Source of the DNA: Promicromonospora sp049532985
GTDB taxonomy: Bacteria > Actinomycetota > Actinomycetes > Actinomycetales > Cellulomonadaceae
NCBI RefSeq assembly: GCF_049532985.1
Contig: NZ_CP186693.1
Coordinates: 1,054,001 to 1,118,000 of the forward strand
Length of the DNA: 64,000 nt
Direction of reading: 5' to 3'
Numbering within the stretch: position 1 is the stretch's first letter; each line of letters begins with the position of its first letter. Under the pieces are notes generated by a model. It was not told the DNA's origin. It saw only the letters and a program-made list of their open reading frames with translations, and searched no databases. This document shows positions 51,895 to 60,297 of the stretch, one piece after another. The translations under genes and the position numbers were made by a program.

Positions 51895-53435
51895 CCGCCA
51901 CGTCCACGTCGCCCAGCGGGCAGGACCGCCTGCCCGCCGTCCTGCGGGTGCTCGCCGTCGTCGAACGGCTCGGCAACGCGCTGCCGCACCCGTTCTGGCT
52001 GTTCTGGATCCTCGCGGCGATCCTCGGCGTGACCAGCGCCGGGCTGGCGGCGGCGGGCGTGTCGGTGGTCTCGCCGGCCGACGGCGAGACCGTCGTGGTG
52101 CAGAACCTGCTCAGCGGTGCGGGCCTGGCGATGGCCGTGTCCACGGCGGTGGACAACTTCGCGACGTTCGGGCCGATGGGCACCATCGTGGCCGTGATCA
52201 TGGGCGTCGCCATCGCGGAGCGCACCGGGTTCCTGGCGGCGGCCATGAAGGTCTCCGTGTCCCGCGTGCCCGTGTCCTGGGTGGTGTTCGCCGTCGCGTT
52301 CGCCGGCACCGTCTCCCACGTCGCGAGCGCCGCCGCGTACATCATCCTGGTGCCGCTCGGCGGGCTCGCGTTCCGGGCCGTCGGCAAGTCGCCGATCCTC
52401 GGCGTCGTCGTGGCCTACACGTCCATCGCGTCCGGCTACGACGCGAGCCCGGTGCCGACGCCGAACGACGCGATCTTCGCCGGCATCACCACGGAGGCCG
52501 CGCGGATCATCGACCCCGCGGCGTACGTCTCCCCGGTGAGCAACTGGTTCTTCAACATCGGGTCCTCGCTGCTGCTGGCGATCGTGATCACGCTGGTCAC
52601 CAACCTGGTGCTCGCCAGGCGCCCGGACCTGGACGCCGACCCCGACGCCGACCTGGACGACGTCGAGGGGCTGGAGCTGTCGGCCCGCGACCGGTCCGCG
52701 CTGCGCGCGGCGCTGCTGTCCGGGCTGGGCGCGGTCCTGGTGGTCGCCGCGGTGGTGCTGCCGCCGGCGTCGCCGCTGCGGGGTGAGGGCGGGAGCCTGA
52801 CCGAGTCGCCGTTCCTGGACGGCATCGCGGCGATCGTGGCCGTGCTGTTCGCGCTGGTCGGCATCGTGTACGGGTGGCGGTCCGGGGCGATCACGACGGC
52901 CGGGGACGTGCCGCGGCTGATGGCCGAGGGCGTGCGGCAGATGGCGCCGGTGCTGGTGCTGTTCTTCGCCATCGCCCAGTTCCTCGCGTACTTCGACTGG
53001 ACGCACATCGGCGACGTCATCGCGGTGAACTCCGCCGAGGCGCTGGAGACCAGCGGGGTGCCGATCTGGGTGGTGTTCCTGGCGATCCTCGCGCTGCTGT
53101 CCGTGGTCAACGTGCTGGTCACCAGCGGGTCGGCGATGTGGGCCATCGCGGCGCCGATCGTGGTGCCGATGCTCATGCTGCTGGACGTGCCCGCCGAGAC
53201 CACGCAGGCGCTCTTCCGCATCGCCGACTCCGGATCCACGGCGATCACGCCGATGAGCCCGTACTTCGTCATGGCGCTGGGGTTCCTGCAGCGGTACCGC
53301 AAGGACGCCGGCATCGGCACCCTGGCCTCGTACACGCTGCCGCTGGCCGTGTGCATGACGCTCGCCTGGACGCTGCTGTTCTTCGCCTGGTGGGGACTCG
53401 GCATCCCGCTCGGGCCGGGTGCGCCGGTGCGGTGA
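51891..53435 (+). CDS. AbgT-family transporter
   Basis: Integral membrane protein of 514 residues with about 10-12 helices, related to AbgT/MtrF. Conserved segments: ERLGNALPHPFWLFWILAA near the N-terminus, FGPMGTIVAVIMGVAIAERTGFL, FAGTVSHVASAAAYIILVPL, YDASPVPTPNDAIFAGI (helix-break region), and near the end VTSGSAMWAIAAPIVVPMLM with SGSTAITPMSPYFVMALGF. AbgT proteins move p-aminobenzoyl-glutamate or export antimetabolites, so the cargo of this operon is probably an aromatic amide or similar acid. An acidic loop DADPDADLDD lies near 246. The start overlaps the esterase stop. Confidence 0.93.
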   Translation: MTATSTSPSGQDRLPAVLRVLAVVERLGNALPHPFWLFWILAAILGVTSAGLAAAGVSVVSPADGETVVVQNLLSGAGLAMAVSTAVDNFATFGPMGTIVAVIMGVAIAERTGFLAAAMKVSVSRVPVSWVVFAVAFAGTVSHVASAAAYIILVPLGGLAFRAVGKSPILGVVVAYTSIASGYDASPVPTPNDAIFAGITTEAARIIDPAAYVSPVSNWFFNIGSSLLLAIVITLVTNLVLARRPDLDADPDADLDDVEGLELSARDRSALRAALLSGLGAVLVVAAVVLPPASPLRGEGGSLTESPFLDGIAAIVAVLFALVGIVYGWRSGAITTAGDVPRLMAEGVRQMAPVLVLFFAIAQFLAYFDWTHIGDVIAVNSAEALETSGVPIWVVFLAILALLSVVNVLVTSGSAMWAIAAPIVVPMLMLLDVPAETTQALFRIADSGSTAITPMSPYFVMALGFLQRYRKDAGIGTLASYTLPLAVCMTLAWTLLFFAWWGLGIPLGPGAPVR

Positions 53436-53449
53436 CCGGGCCCGGCTCG

Positions 53450-53480
53450 TGGCCCCGTCGCGCGCGGCGGCGGGGCCACG
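53450..53480 (+). terminator. hairpin after the AbgT operon
   Basis: GTGGCCCCG (53450-53458) and CGGGGCCAC (53472-53480) are a perfect 9-bp stem with a 13-nt loop, 14 bp after the stop codon and just before the DUF1361 gene. Confidence 0.65.
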
Positions 53481-53493
53481 GCGAGGATGAGCG

Positions 53494-54213
53494 GTGATGA
53501 ACGCGATCCTGCTGCTGCCCCTGGGCCTGGTCCTGCTCAACGTCTTCGCACTGGCCCTGGTGTTTCTGCGGGCACCGCTGTTCCGGCTGCCGGTGTACTG
53601 GCCGATGGTGCTCAACGTGGGGCTGTCCGTCGCGCCCGCCGTGGTGCTCGGCATCGGGCTGGCCCTGATGCTCGCGGTCATGGCCTTCGTGCCGAGCCAG
53701 GCGCTCCTGCTCACGGTGATCGCCGTGGTGCTCGTGGTGTGGGTGCTGCTGCTGCCCAACGCGGCCTACCTGGTGACCGAGCTGAACTTCTCCCACCGGC
53801 GGCCCACCGACGACCCGGCGCCGCTGTGGTACGACATCGTGATGGTGCTCGCCCTGGCCCTGTCCGGGGTACTGAACACGCTGTCGAACGTGCTGCTGGT
53901 GCAGCTCGCCTACATCATGATCGTGCGGCCCAACGACGACGACCCCTACCGGCACCCCGACTCCTGGCTGCTGGTGGGGGTCACGCTCGTGCTGGTGAGC
54001 GTGGGGATCTACCTCGGGCGCTACGTGCGGTTCAACACCTGGGACCTGCTGCACCCGGCCTCGTTCGCCCGCAAGCTCGCCGGGCACCTGAGGGTGCCGG
54101 CGAACCTGCGGGCGCTCGGGGGGTTCGTCGTCGTGCACGCGCTGTTCCTCGGGGTGCTGTACCTGCTGATCGTCGCCCCCGTGATGGTGCTCGTGGCCGC
54201 CGTGAGCCGGTGA
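53494..54213 (+). CDS. DUF1361 membrane protein
   Basis: Membrane protein of 239 residues with about six or seven helices. The signature LLLPNAAYLVTELNFSHRR and later YLGRYVRFNTWDLLHP identify DUF1361, whose function is unknown; the conserved polar residues within the membrane plane resemble those of small-molecule or lipid-handling proteins. GTG 53494 is followed at once by ATG 53497, and either could be used; a GAGGAT stretch precedes both. The gene is convergent with a secreted BNR protein. Confidence 0.88.
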   Translation: MMNAILLLPLGLVLLNVFALALVFLRAPLFRLPVYWPMVLNVGLSVAPAVVLGIGLALMLAVMAFVPSQALLLTVIAVVLVVWVLLLPNAAYLVTELNFSHRRPTDDPAPLWYDIVMVLALALSGVLNTLSNVLLVQLAYIMIVRPNDDDPYRHPDSWLLVGVTLVLVSVGIYLGRYVRFNTWDLLHPASFARKLAGHLRVPANLRALGGFVVVHALFLGVLYLLIVAPVMVLVAAVSR

Positions 54214-54235
54214 GCCCGAGGCGTCCGGCTCGTCG

Positions 54236-55438
54236 TCAGTCCGGCAGGCCGGCGACCGCGAAGTACGTGGTGCAGGCGCCGCCCTCGGACTCGTAGCCGG
54301 TCGCCAGCTCCAGCACCTCGTCGCGCTCGGGCAGCGGCAGCAGGCTGGAGCTGTAGTTGGGGCAGTAGTTGTTCCACGGGTCGAGGATCGCGACCGGCGC
54401 GGCGGCCGTCGTCCACGGTGACTCGGGCGCGGCCTCGTTCGTCATGATCGTGGAACCGTTGCCGGGCAGCACCGCGCCGCCCGCCCCGTAGAGCATCTGG
54501 CCGACGGCGAGCAGCCGCCCGTCGGGGGTGCCGTCGTCGTACCAGCTCACGGTCGGGGCGTGCCGGAAGTGGGTGCCGTCGGCGGTGGCCACGCGGTGGC
54601 CGAGCTGGGCCGGGTCGCCCCAGCTCGTGCCGTCCGGGGAGCGCCGTACGTAGTGGCGGCAGTCCTGCCCCGGGCCGCAGATCTCGTAGCTCATGAGGTA
54701 CGTGCCGTTCGGCAGGGTGCGCACGACCGGCATCCCGGGCCGCAGCGCGGGGTCGGCGGCGGCCACCACGTTCTCCAGCGGCCCCCAGGTGCGCCCGTCG
54801 GCCGAGATGGTCTGCACGAGCGTCTGGCTGTGCGTGGGCTGCTGGTTCTCGTCGGAGACGTACAGCACCAGGTCGCCGTCCGGGGTCACGGCGAACTCCG
54901 GCTCCCACAGGCCCTTCGTCCCTGCGGCCGTCGCCGCCGTCGAGACGTGCTCCCAGGTGCGGCCCTGGTCGCGGCTGGCCCAGACCGGCAGCGTCATGCG
55001 GCGGGTGGCCTCGTCCTGCTGCTGGCCCACGGACGCCGACCACAGCAGCGTGCCCGCCGGGAGGTCGCCCACCTGGCGCGGCAGCTCGAACAGGGTCGAG
55101 CAGCACAGGCCCTGCGCCGCGCCGGGGTCGGAGACGGTGCCGACCCGGTCGAAGGTGCGGCCGTCGTCGGTGCTGGCGAAGATCGCGCCGTGGCCCACGT
55201 CGCCCTCGAACGTGACCACGCTCGCGATGATCGTGCCGTCGGCCGCGCCCGAGTGCTCCAGCCGGATCGCGCGCGGGTAGAGGGCCGCCCCGTCCATCAG
55301 CCGGGTGCCGTTCACCGCCCCGCCGGGTGGTGGCGCGGCGGTCCCTGTGGCCGTGGCCGGGACGACCGCGGTGGTCAGGGTGAGCGCGGCGAGCGCCAGG
55401 ACGGTGAGCGCGGGCCGGAGGAAACGTCGTACGACCAT
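54236..55438 (-). CDS. secreted BNR-repeat (sialidase-like) beta-propeller protein
   Basis: Exported protein of 400 residues with a signal peptide (about 1-32, VLALAALTLTTAVVPATA). Asp-box motifs of the form S-x-D-x-G-x-T-W occur at STDDGRTF, SRDQGRTWE, SADGRTW and SPDGTSW, the hallmark of a six-bladed sialidase-fold propeller. It contains several Cys pairs, for example GLCCS and ICGPGQDC. True sialidases have an FRIP/Arg triad near the N-terminus that I cannot find, so it may be an arabinan- or other glycan-acting enzyme (GH93-like) or a glycan-binding protein. AGAGAGG is located upstream of ATG 55438. Confidence 0.83.
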   Translation of the reverse strand: MVVRRFLRPALTVLALAALTLTTAVVPATATGTAAPPPGGAVNGTRLMDGAALYPRAIRLEHSGAADGTIIASVVTFEGDVGHGAIFASTDDGRTFDRVGTVSDPGAAQGLCCSTLFELPRQVGDLPAGTLLWSASVGQQQDEATRRMTLPVWASRDQGRTWEHVSTAATAAGTKGLWEPEFAVTPDGDLVLYVSDENQQPTHSQTLVQTISADGRTWGPLENVVAAADPALRPGMPVVRTLPNGTYLMSYEICGPGQDCRHYVRRSPDGTSWGDPAQLGHRVATADGTHFRHAPTVSWYDDGTPDGRLLAVGQMLYGAGGAVLPGNGSTIMTNEAAPESPWTTAAAPVAILDPWNNYCPNYSSSLLPLPERDEVLELATGYESEGGACTTYFAVAGLPD

Positions 55439-55543
55439 GGGTGCTACCTCTCTGATCGGCACTGATCTGATCGACACTGATCTCGGCGGCCACGGTAGTG
55501 ACGGACCCACGCTTGAGTCAACGTTGCACCACCCCTGGCGGGA

Positions 55544-56482
55544 TCACGCCCGGACCCGGGTGCGGTACCGCAGCGGGGACACACCCACCTCCCGCTTGAA
55601 CGCGGTGCTGAACGCGCTCTCCGACGCGTAGCCGAGCTCGGCAGCCAGTGCGCCGACGCGGACGTCCTGGTGCCGCAGGGCGCGCCGGGCGAGCAGCATG
55701 CGCCACCGGTTCAGGTACGCGACGGGCGGGATCCCCGCCACGGCGCGGAACCGCTGCGCGAACGACGTCCGCGACATCGCGGCGGCGCGGGACAGCTCCG
55801 TCAGGCCCCACGCCCGGGCCGGGTCGGCGTGCATGAGGCCGACGGCGGGGCGCAGCCGGTCGTCCGCCAGCAGCCGCAGCCAGCCCGCGGGCGGTCCGGC
55901 CGGGTCGCCCGCGGCCTCGTCCGTCGTCTGCTCGATGTAGGCCCGCAGCACCTCCAGCAGCAGGAGCTGCCCGTGCTGCCGGACGGCGAAGGCCGTGCCG
56001 ACCCGGTTCCCGGTCACCTCGACGGACAGCCGGTGCAGGGTGCCGCGCAGGTTGGTCGCGGCCACCCCGGACCCGCGCACGTGGGCCAGCGGCGGGAGCG
56101 CCTGGCTCAGCAGCGCGTGCCCTGCGGGGTCGAGGTCGACATGACCGCCGATGACGACGTCGCGCGCGGCGCCCGCGGACCCCGGCGGCGGGAGGGTGGC
56201 GAAGTCGGCGTCCGGCACGACCTCGCGGGGCGGTCCGTCGCCCGTGCCGCCCTCGGCCCGCAGCCACGTCCGCCCGTTCAGGACGGCGACGTCGCCGGGC
56301 CCCAGCGCGACGGGTCCGGCGCCGTCGGTGCTCAGGCGGGCGCGACCGCTGACCACCGCGAAGAACTTGATGCCCTCGATCTCGGCGCGCGAGACCCACG
56401 GCCCGTGCACGGCGAACCCGCCCGACACGAGGCCGCGCACCTCGACGAGGTCGAACACGGCGGAGAGCTGGTCCTCGATCAC
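55544..56482 (-). CDS. AraC-family regulator with cupin sensor
   Basis: Transcription factor of 312 residues. The N-terminal cupin-like sensor (about 5-150, including IKFFAVVSGRARL and LGPGDVAVLNGR) is of the AraC cupin_6 type. The C-terminal double HTH (about 205-305) has LTELSRAAAMSRTSFAQRFR and VRVGALAAELGYASESAFST followed by FKREVGVSPLRYR. Such regulators usually activate an adjacent oxidoreductase; the divergent SDR gene 74 bp away is the likely target. GTG 56482 is chosen; an in-frame TTG at 56500 is an alternative start. Confidence 0.88.
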   Translation of the reverse strand: MIEDQLSAVFDLVEVRGLVSGGFAVHGPWVSRAEIEGIKFFAVVSGRARLSTDGAGPVALGPGDVAVLNGRTWLRAEGGTGDGPPREVVPDADFATLPPPGSAGAARDVVIGGHVDLDPAGHALLSQALPPLAHVRGSGVAATNLRGTLHRLSVEVTGNRVGTAFAVRQHGQLLLLEVLRAYIEQTTDEAAGDPAGPPAGWLRLLADDRLRPAVGLMHADPARAWGLTELSRAAAMSRTSFAQRFRAVAGIPPVAYLNRWRMLLARRALRHQDVRVGALAAELGYASESAFSTAFKREVGVSPLRYRTRVRA

Positions 56483-56556
56483 CTCCGTACTCTCGCGCAA
56501 GAAATACGCACTGACAAGTATTCAGAGTCCGCCTGCGCGCAGGCAGGGTGGTGACC

Positions 56557-57585
56557 ATGCAGACAACACACCAGCAGCACCCCCTCGGCACCGGCTTCAC
56601 CCCGGCCTCCACGGCCGACGACGTGCTGGCCGGGATCGACCTGACCGGCACGAACGTCGTCGTCACCGGCGGGCACAACGGCATCGGACGCGAGACCACC
56701 CGGGCGCTCGCCGCCGCCGGGGCCTCCGTCACCGTCGCGGCGCGCAACCCCGAGCGGGCCGCCGAGCAGCTCGCCGGCATCCCGCGCGTCGACACCGGGA
56801 GGCTGGACCTCATGGACCCGGCGTCGGTCGACGCGTTCGCCGCCTGGTACCTGGGCTCCGGCCGGCCGCTGCACGTGCTGATCAACAACGCGGGCATCAT
56901 GGCGGGGCCGCTGGTGCGCGACGCACGCGGCTACGAGTCCCAGTTCGCGACGAACCACCTGGGGCACTTCCAGCTCACCCTCGGCCTGCTGCCCGCGCTG
57001 CGCGCCGCGCACGGCGCCCGGGTGGTCAACCTGACCTCGGGCGGGCACCGCTTGTCCGGCATCCGGTGGGACGACCCGCACTTCACGGCGGGCTACGACG
57101 AGATGGGCATGCTCGCCTACGGCCAGTCCAAGACCGCGAACGTGCTCTTCGCGGTCGAGCTCGACCGGCGCTGGGCCGCCGACGGGATCCGCGGGTACGC
57201 GGTGCACCCCGGCATCGTCATGACCACCAACCTGGGCCCGTGGCTCGCCGAGGGCGAGCAGCGCACCCCGTGGCTGGACCACGACGCCCGGCGGGCCATG
57301 GGGCTGGTCGACGAGGCAGGCGAACCCGTCGTCGACCCGGACAACGAGAAGAAGACGGTCCAGCAGGGGGCGAGCACGAGCGTGTTCGCGGCCACGAGCC
57401 CGCTGCTGGCCGGGATCGGCGGCGTCTACCTCAAGGACAACGACGTCTCGCCCCTGGACCCCGAGCCCCAGGACATCGACTTCGCCACGGAGCAGAACCC
57501 GCCCGCCACGGTGGTGCCGCACGCGATCGACCCGGGGTCGGCGCGGCGGCTGTGGACCCTCAGCGAGGAGCTGCTGGGCCGGTAG
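56557..57585 (+). CDS. short-chain dehydrogenase/reductase
   Basis: NAD(P)-dependent oxidoreductase of 342 residues. The cofactor loop is VVTGGHNGIGRET (near 37-49), NNAGIM near 110, and the catalytic Tyr-x-x-x-Lys in MLAYGQSKTANV (Tyr near 188). It resembles the retinol-dehydrogenase-like or WW-domain-oxidoreductase-like group of long SDRs; the C-terminal 60 residues extend beyond the core. The substrate is unknown. The start is ATG 56557, with AGGGTGG upstream. It is probably controlled by the divergent AraC protein. Confidence 0.9.
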   Translation: MQTTHQQHPLGTGFTPASTADDVLAGIDLTGTNVVVTGGHNGIGRETTRALAAAGASVTVAARNPERAAEQLAGIPRVDTGRLDLMDPASVDAFAAWYLGSGRPLHVLINNAGIMAGPLVRDARGYESQFATNHLGHFQLTLGLLPALRAAHGARVVNLTSGGHRLSGIRWDDPHFTAGYDEMGMLAYGQSKTANVLFAVELDRRWAADGIRGYAVHPGIVMTTNLGPWLAEGEQRTPWLDHDARRAMGLVDEAGEPVVDPDNEKKTVQQGASTSVFAATSPLLAGIGGVYLKDNDVSPLDPEPQDIDFATEQNPPATVVPHAIDPGSARRLWTLSEELLGR

Positions 57586-57598
57586 CCGGCGCCCCGCC

Positions 57599-57604
57599 TA
57601 GGAT
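57599..57604 (+). promoter_or_regulatory. -10 hexamer of the GlxA-type gene
   Basis: TAGGAT, 7 nt before GTG 57612. Confidence 0.55.
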
Positions 57605-57611
57605 CGCTCGC

Positions 57612-58568
57612 GTGAGTGCTGTCCCGCGCAAGAACCACCAGATCGCGGTGCTCGTGCTGGAGGGCGCCAAGCCGCTCGACGTCGGCATCCCCGCGCAGGT
57701 GTTCTCCAACCGGCCGAGCATGCCCTACGAGGTGCGCGTGTGCGGGGCGGCGCCGGGCCTGGTGACCGGCGGCGACGGCCTCTCGTACCACGTCGCCGAG
57801 GGGCTGGCCGCGCTGGAGCGCGCCGACACCGTCTTCGTCCCCGGGTACCGCACGCCCGCGGACGCCGACCCGCCGGCCGTGGTCGTCGACGCGCTCCGCG
57901 CCGCGCACGCGCGCGGGGCGCGGCTGGCGGCGATCTCGACCGGCGCGTTCGCGCTCGCGGCGACCGGGCTGCTGGACGGCCGGCGTGCCACCACCCACTG
58001 GCACTACACCCGGGCGCTGCGCGAGCGGTACCCGCGCGTGCAGGTCGACGAGAACGTGCTGTTCGTGGACGAGGGCGGCGTGCTGACCTCGGCGGGTGCC
58101 GCCTCGGGCATCGACCTGTGCCTGCACCTGGTGCGGCGCGACCACGGTGTGGGGCTGTCCAACCACGTGGCACGGCGGCTCGTGGCGGCGCCGTACCGCA
58201 GCGGGGGACAGGCGCAGTACGTGCCCCGCAGCGTGCCCGAACCGCTCGGCGACCTGTTCGCCGAGACGCGCGCGTGGGCGCTGGAGCACCTCGCCGAGCC
58301 GCTGACGCTGGAGACGCTCGCCGCCAACGCCCGGGTCTCGGCGCGCACGTTCTCGCGGCGGTTCGTCCAGGACACCGGCTACACGCCGATGCAGTGGGTG
58401 CTGCGGGCACGCGTGGACCTGGCCCGGGAGCTGCTGGAACGCAGCGACCTGGGCGTGGAGCAGATCGCGCACCGGGTGGGGCTCGGCACCGCGGCGAACT
58501 TGCGCCTGCACTTCCACCGGATCCTGGGCACATCGCCCACGGAGTACCGGCACACCTTCTCGGCGTGA
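57612..58568 (+). CDS. GlxA-family regulator (DJ-1/PfpI domain plus AraC HTH)
   Basis: Transcription factor of 318 residues. The N-terminal half (about 8-190) is a DJ-1/PfpI-type fold (IAVLVLEGAKPLDVGIPAQVF, FVPGYRTP, AAISTGAFALAATGLLDGR), where Ser-Thr-Gly-Ala takes the place of the catalytic Cys, so it senses rather than cleaves. The C-terminal AraC HTH (about 215-315) has LTLETLAANARVSARTFSRR and LGVEQIAHRVGLGTAANLRL. The family regulates catabolism of amines or nitrogen compounds. It lies 27 bp after the SDR gene and appears to have its own leaderless promoter. Confidence 0.92.
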   Translation: MSAVPRKNHQIAVLVLEGAKPLDVGIPAQVFSNRPSMPYEVRVCGAAPGLVTGGDGLSYHVAEGLAALERADTVFVPGYRTPADADPPAVVVDALRAAHARGARLAAISTGAFALAATGLLDGRRATTHWHYTRALRERYPRVQVDENVLFVDEGGVLTSAGAASGIDLCLHLVRRDHGVGLSNHVARRLVAAPYRSGGQAQYVPRSVPEPLGDLFAETRAWALEHLAEPLTLETLAANARVSARTFSRRFVQDTGYTPMQWVLRARVDLARELLERSDLGVEQIAHRVGLGTAANLRLHFHRILGTSPTEYRHTFSA

Positions 58569-58585
58569 GCGTGCGGCACAGGGGT

Positions 58586-58633
58586 GGCGAGATCCTTGCG
58601 GGTGGTGGCGAAGTGTCTGGCGGGATCCTTGCG
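58586..58633 (+). repeat. direct repeat upstream of gap
   Basis: GGCGAGATCCTTGCG (58586-58600) and GGCGGGATCCTTGCG (58619-58633) match at 14 of 15 positions, 33 bp apart (about three helical turns), ending 76 bp before the gap start. This looks like a pair of regulator sites. Confidence 0.5.
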
Positions 58634-58708
58634 CACCGGGGCGATCGAGCCGCTTTCGGGCCGTCCGCGTGCGACGGAGCATGGGTGCGACGAAAGGAAA
58701 CGACACCC

Positions 58709-59707
58709 ATGACCCGCATCGCCATCAACGGCTTCGGTCGCATCGGCCGCAACTCCCTGCGCGCCCTGCTGGAGCGTGACAGCACGCTCGAGGTGGTCGC
58801 CGTCAACGACCTCACCGCCCCCGACGCCCTCGCGCACCTGCTCAAGTACGACAGCTCGCTCGGCCGGCTCGGCCGTCCCGTCGAGGTCGACGGCGACGAG
58901 CTCGTCGTCGACGGCCGCCGCATCACGGTGCTCGCCGAGCGCGAGCCGGGCAAGCTGCCGTGGGCGGAGCTCGACGTCGACATCGTGCTGGAGTCCACCG
59001 GCCGGTTCACCGCCGCCGACGCCGCCCGCGCCCACCTCGACGCCGGGGCCCGGAAGGTGCTGGTCAGCGCCCCGTCGGCCGGCGCCGACGTCACGCTCGC
59101 CTACGGTGTGAACACCGACGCCTACGACCCGGCAGCGCACACGATCGTGTCGAACGCGTCGTGCACCACCAACGCCCTGGCGCCGCTCGCCTCCGTGCTG
59201 GACGACCTGGCGGGCATCGAGCACGGCTTCATGACCACCGTGCACGCCTACACCCAGGAGCAGAACCTCCAGGACGGGCCGCACCGCGACTGGCGTCGTG
59301 CCCGCGCCGCCGCCGTCAACATCGCGCCCACCACCACCGGCGCGGCCAAGGCGATCGGGCTGGTGCTCCCGGGCCTGGACGGCAAGCTGTCGGGCGACTC
59401 GATCCGCGTGCCCGTGCCGGTCGGTTCCCTCGTGGAGCTGAACACCACGGTCGCCCGCGAGGTCACCCGCGACGAGGTGCTCGCCGCGTACCGCGCCGCC
59501 GCCGACGGTCCGCTGGCCGGCATCCTCGACTACTCCGACGAGCCGCTGGTCTCCAGCGACATCACGGGCGAGGCGGCGTCGGCGATCTTCGACGCAGCCC
59601 TGGTCCGGGTCGAGGGCCGGCACGTCAAGGTCGTGGCCTGGTACGACAACGAGTGGGGCTTCTCGAACCGCGTGATCGACACGCTGGAGCTCCTGGCCCG
59701 CGGCTGA
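58709..59707 (+). CDS. gap: glyceraldehyde-3-phosphate dehydrogenase, type I
   Basis: Glycolytic enzyme of 332 residues that oxidises glyceraldehyde 3-phosphate to 1,3-bisphosphoglycerate. NAD-binding INGFGRIGRNSLR begins at residue 5. The acidic Asp of VNDLTAP near 33 favours NAD over NADP. The catalytic Cys is in VSNASCTTNALAP (Cys near 151), with NIAPTTTGAAKAIGLVLP and WYDNEWGFSNRV as later family marks. It is probably an accessory GAPDH, because it lies alone without pgk or tpi, which usually accompany the main copy in Actinobacteria. AAAGGA lies 10 nt before ATG 58709. Confidence 0.95.
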   Translation: MTRIAINGFGRIGRNSLRALLERDSTLEVVAVNDLTAPDALAHLLKYDSSLGRLGRPVEVDGDELVVDGRRITVLAEREPGKLPWAELDVDIVLESTGRFTAADAARAHLDAGARKVLVSAPSAGADVTLAYGVNTDAYDPAAHTIVSNASCTTNALAPLASVLDDLAGIEHGFMTTVHAYTQEQNLQDGPHRDWRRARAAAVNIAPTTTGAAKAIGLVLPGLDGKLSGDSIRVPVPVGSLVELNTTVAREVTRDEVLAAYRAAADGPLAGILDYSDEPLVSSDITGEAASAIFDAALVRVEGRHVKVVAWYDNEWGFSNRVIDTLELLARG

Positions 59708-59710
59708 CGC

Positions 59711-60187
59711 CTACCGGTTACGGGGGCGGACGGCGGTCCCGGTCTGCTCGACCCACCGCCGCTGCCCCCGGGTCTCCACCGCGCGCCGGTGGTAGTGGGC
59801 GCGGACCCACGCCACCGCGTCGGTCGGCGCCACGCCGCTCAGGGTCGCCAGGACCGCGAGCGCCGTGCCCGTCCGGCCGACGCCCCCGCCGCAGGCGATC
59901 TCGACGCGCTCGGTCGCGGCCCTGGTGTGGGCCTCGCGCAGGGCGGCGAGGGCGTCGTCGGTCGAGTCCGGGAGGCGGAAGTCCCGCCAGCGGACCCAGC
60001 GGTACTCCCAGCCCTCGACCCGGGGGTCCTTGCCGCGCAGGTAGACGGCGAAGTCCGGGGCGGGCACGTCCCCGCGCGGCCGGCGCAGCCCGGTGCCCCG
60101 GACCCGTCGCCCGTCGGGCAGCTCGACGACGCCGTCGGTCAGGTTCCAGCGGCGGAGCTCCTGCTGCTCGCCGGCTGTGCTGTCCAT
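59711..60187 (-). CDS. protein-tyrosine phosphatase-like protein
   Basis: Cytosolic protein of 158 residues with a Cys-x5-Arg phosphatase loop, EIACGGGVGRTGTALAVL (Cys near 97, Arg near 103). The usual His before Cys is replaced by Ala, and the general-acid loop may correspond to RLPDSTDD near 72-79. Members are annotated as dual-specificity or PTP-like phosphatases in Actinobacteria. Catalysis is likely but may be weak. TAGCCT at plus 60194-60199, 6 nt before ATG 60187, suggests a leaderless message. It is convergent with gap (3-bp gap). Confidence 0.82.
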   Translation of the reverse strand: MDSTAGEQQELRRWNLTDGVVELPDGRRVRGTGLRRPRGDVPAPDFAVYLRGKDPRVEGWEYRWVRWRDFRLPDSTDDALAALREAHTRAATERVEIACGGGVGRTGTALAVLATLSGVAPTDAVAWVRAHYHRRAVETRGQRRWVEQTGTAVRPRNR

Positions 60188-60193
60188 GGGCTC

Positions 60194-60199
60194 AGGCTA
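60194..60199 (-). promoter_or_regulatory. -10 hexamer of the phosphatase gene
   Basis: TAGCCT on the minus strand, 6 nt before ATG 60187, between the gene and the palindromic repeat. Confidence 0.5.
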
Positions 60200-60221
60200 G
60201 TGGGTGAGGTTTTTGGGCGAG

Positions 60222-60281
60222 GTCGGTCCGTTGCCTTGAGAACGGTCCTTCGGGGGACCGATCTCGAGGCAACGGACCGAC
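60222..60281. repeat. long palindromic repeat element, copy 2
   Basis: Arms 60222-60248 and 60255-60281 match at 25 of 27 positions with a 6-nt loop (ttcggg). The core GATCTCGAGGCAA / TTGCCTTGAGA equals that of the element at 31323-31386 except for a few bases, and the same GTCGGCGCG tail follows the right arm. It lies 16 bp after the GH64 gene, where it can serve as a strong terminator. Confidence 0.8.
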
Positions 60282-60297
60282 GTCGGCGCGAGAGGTG

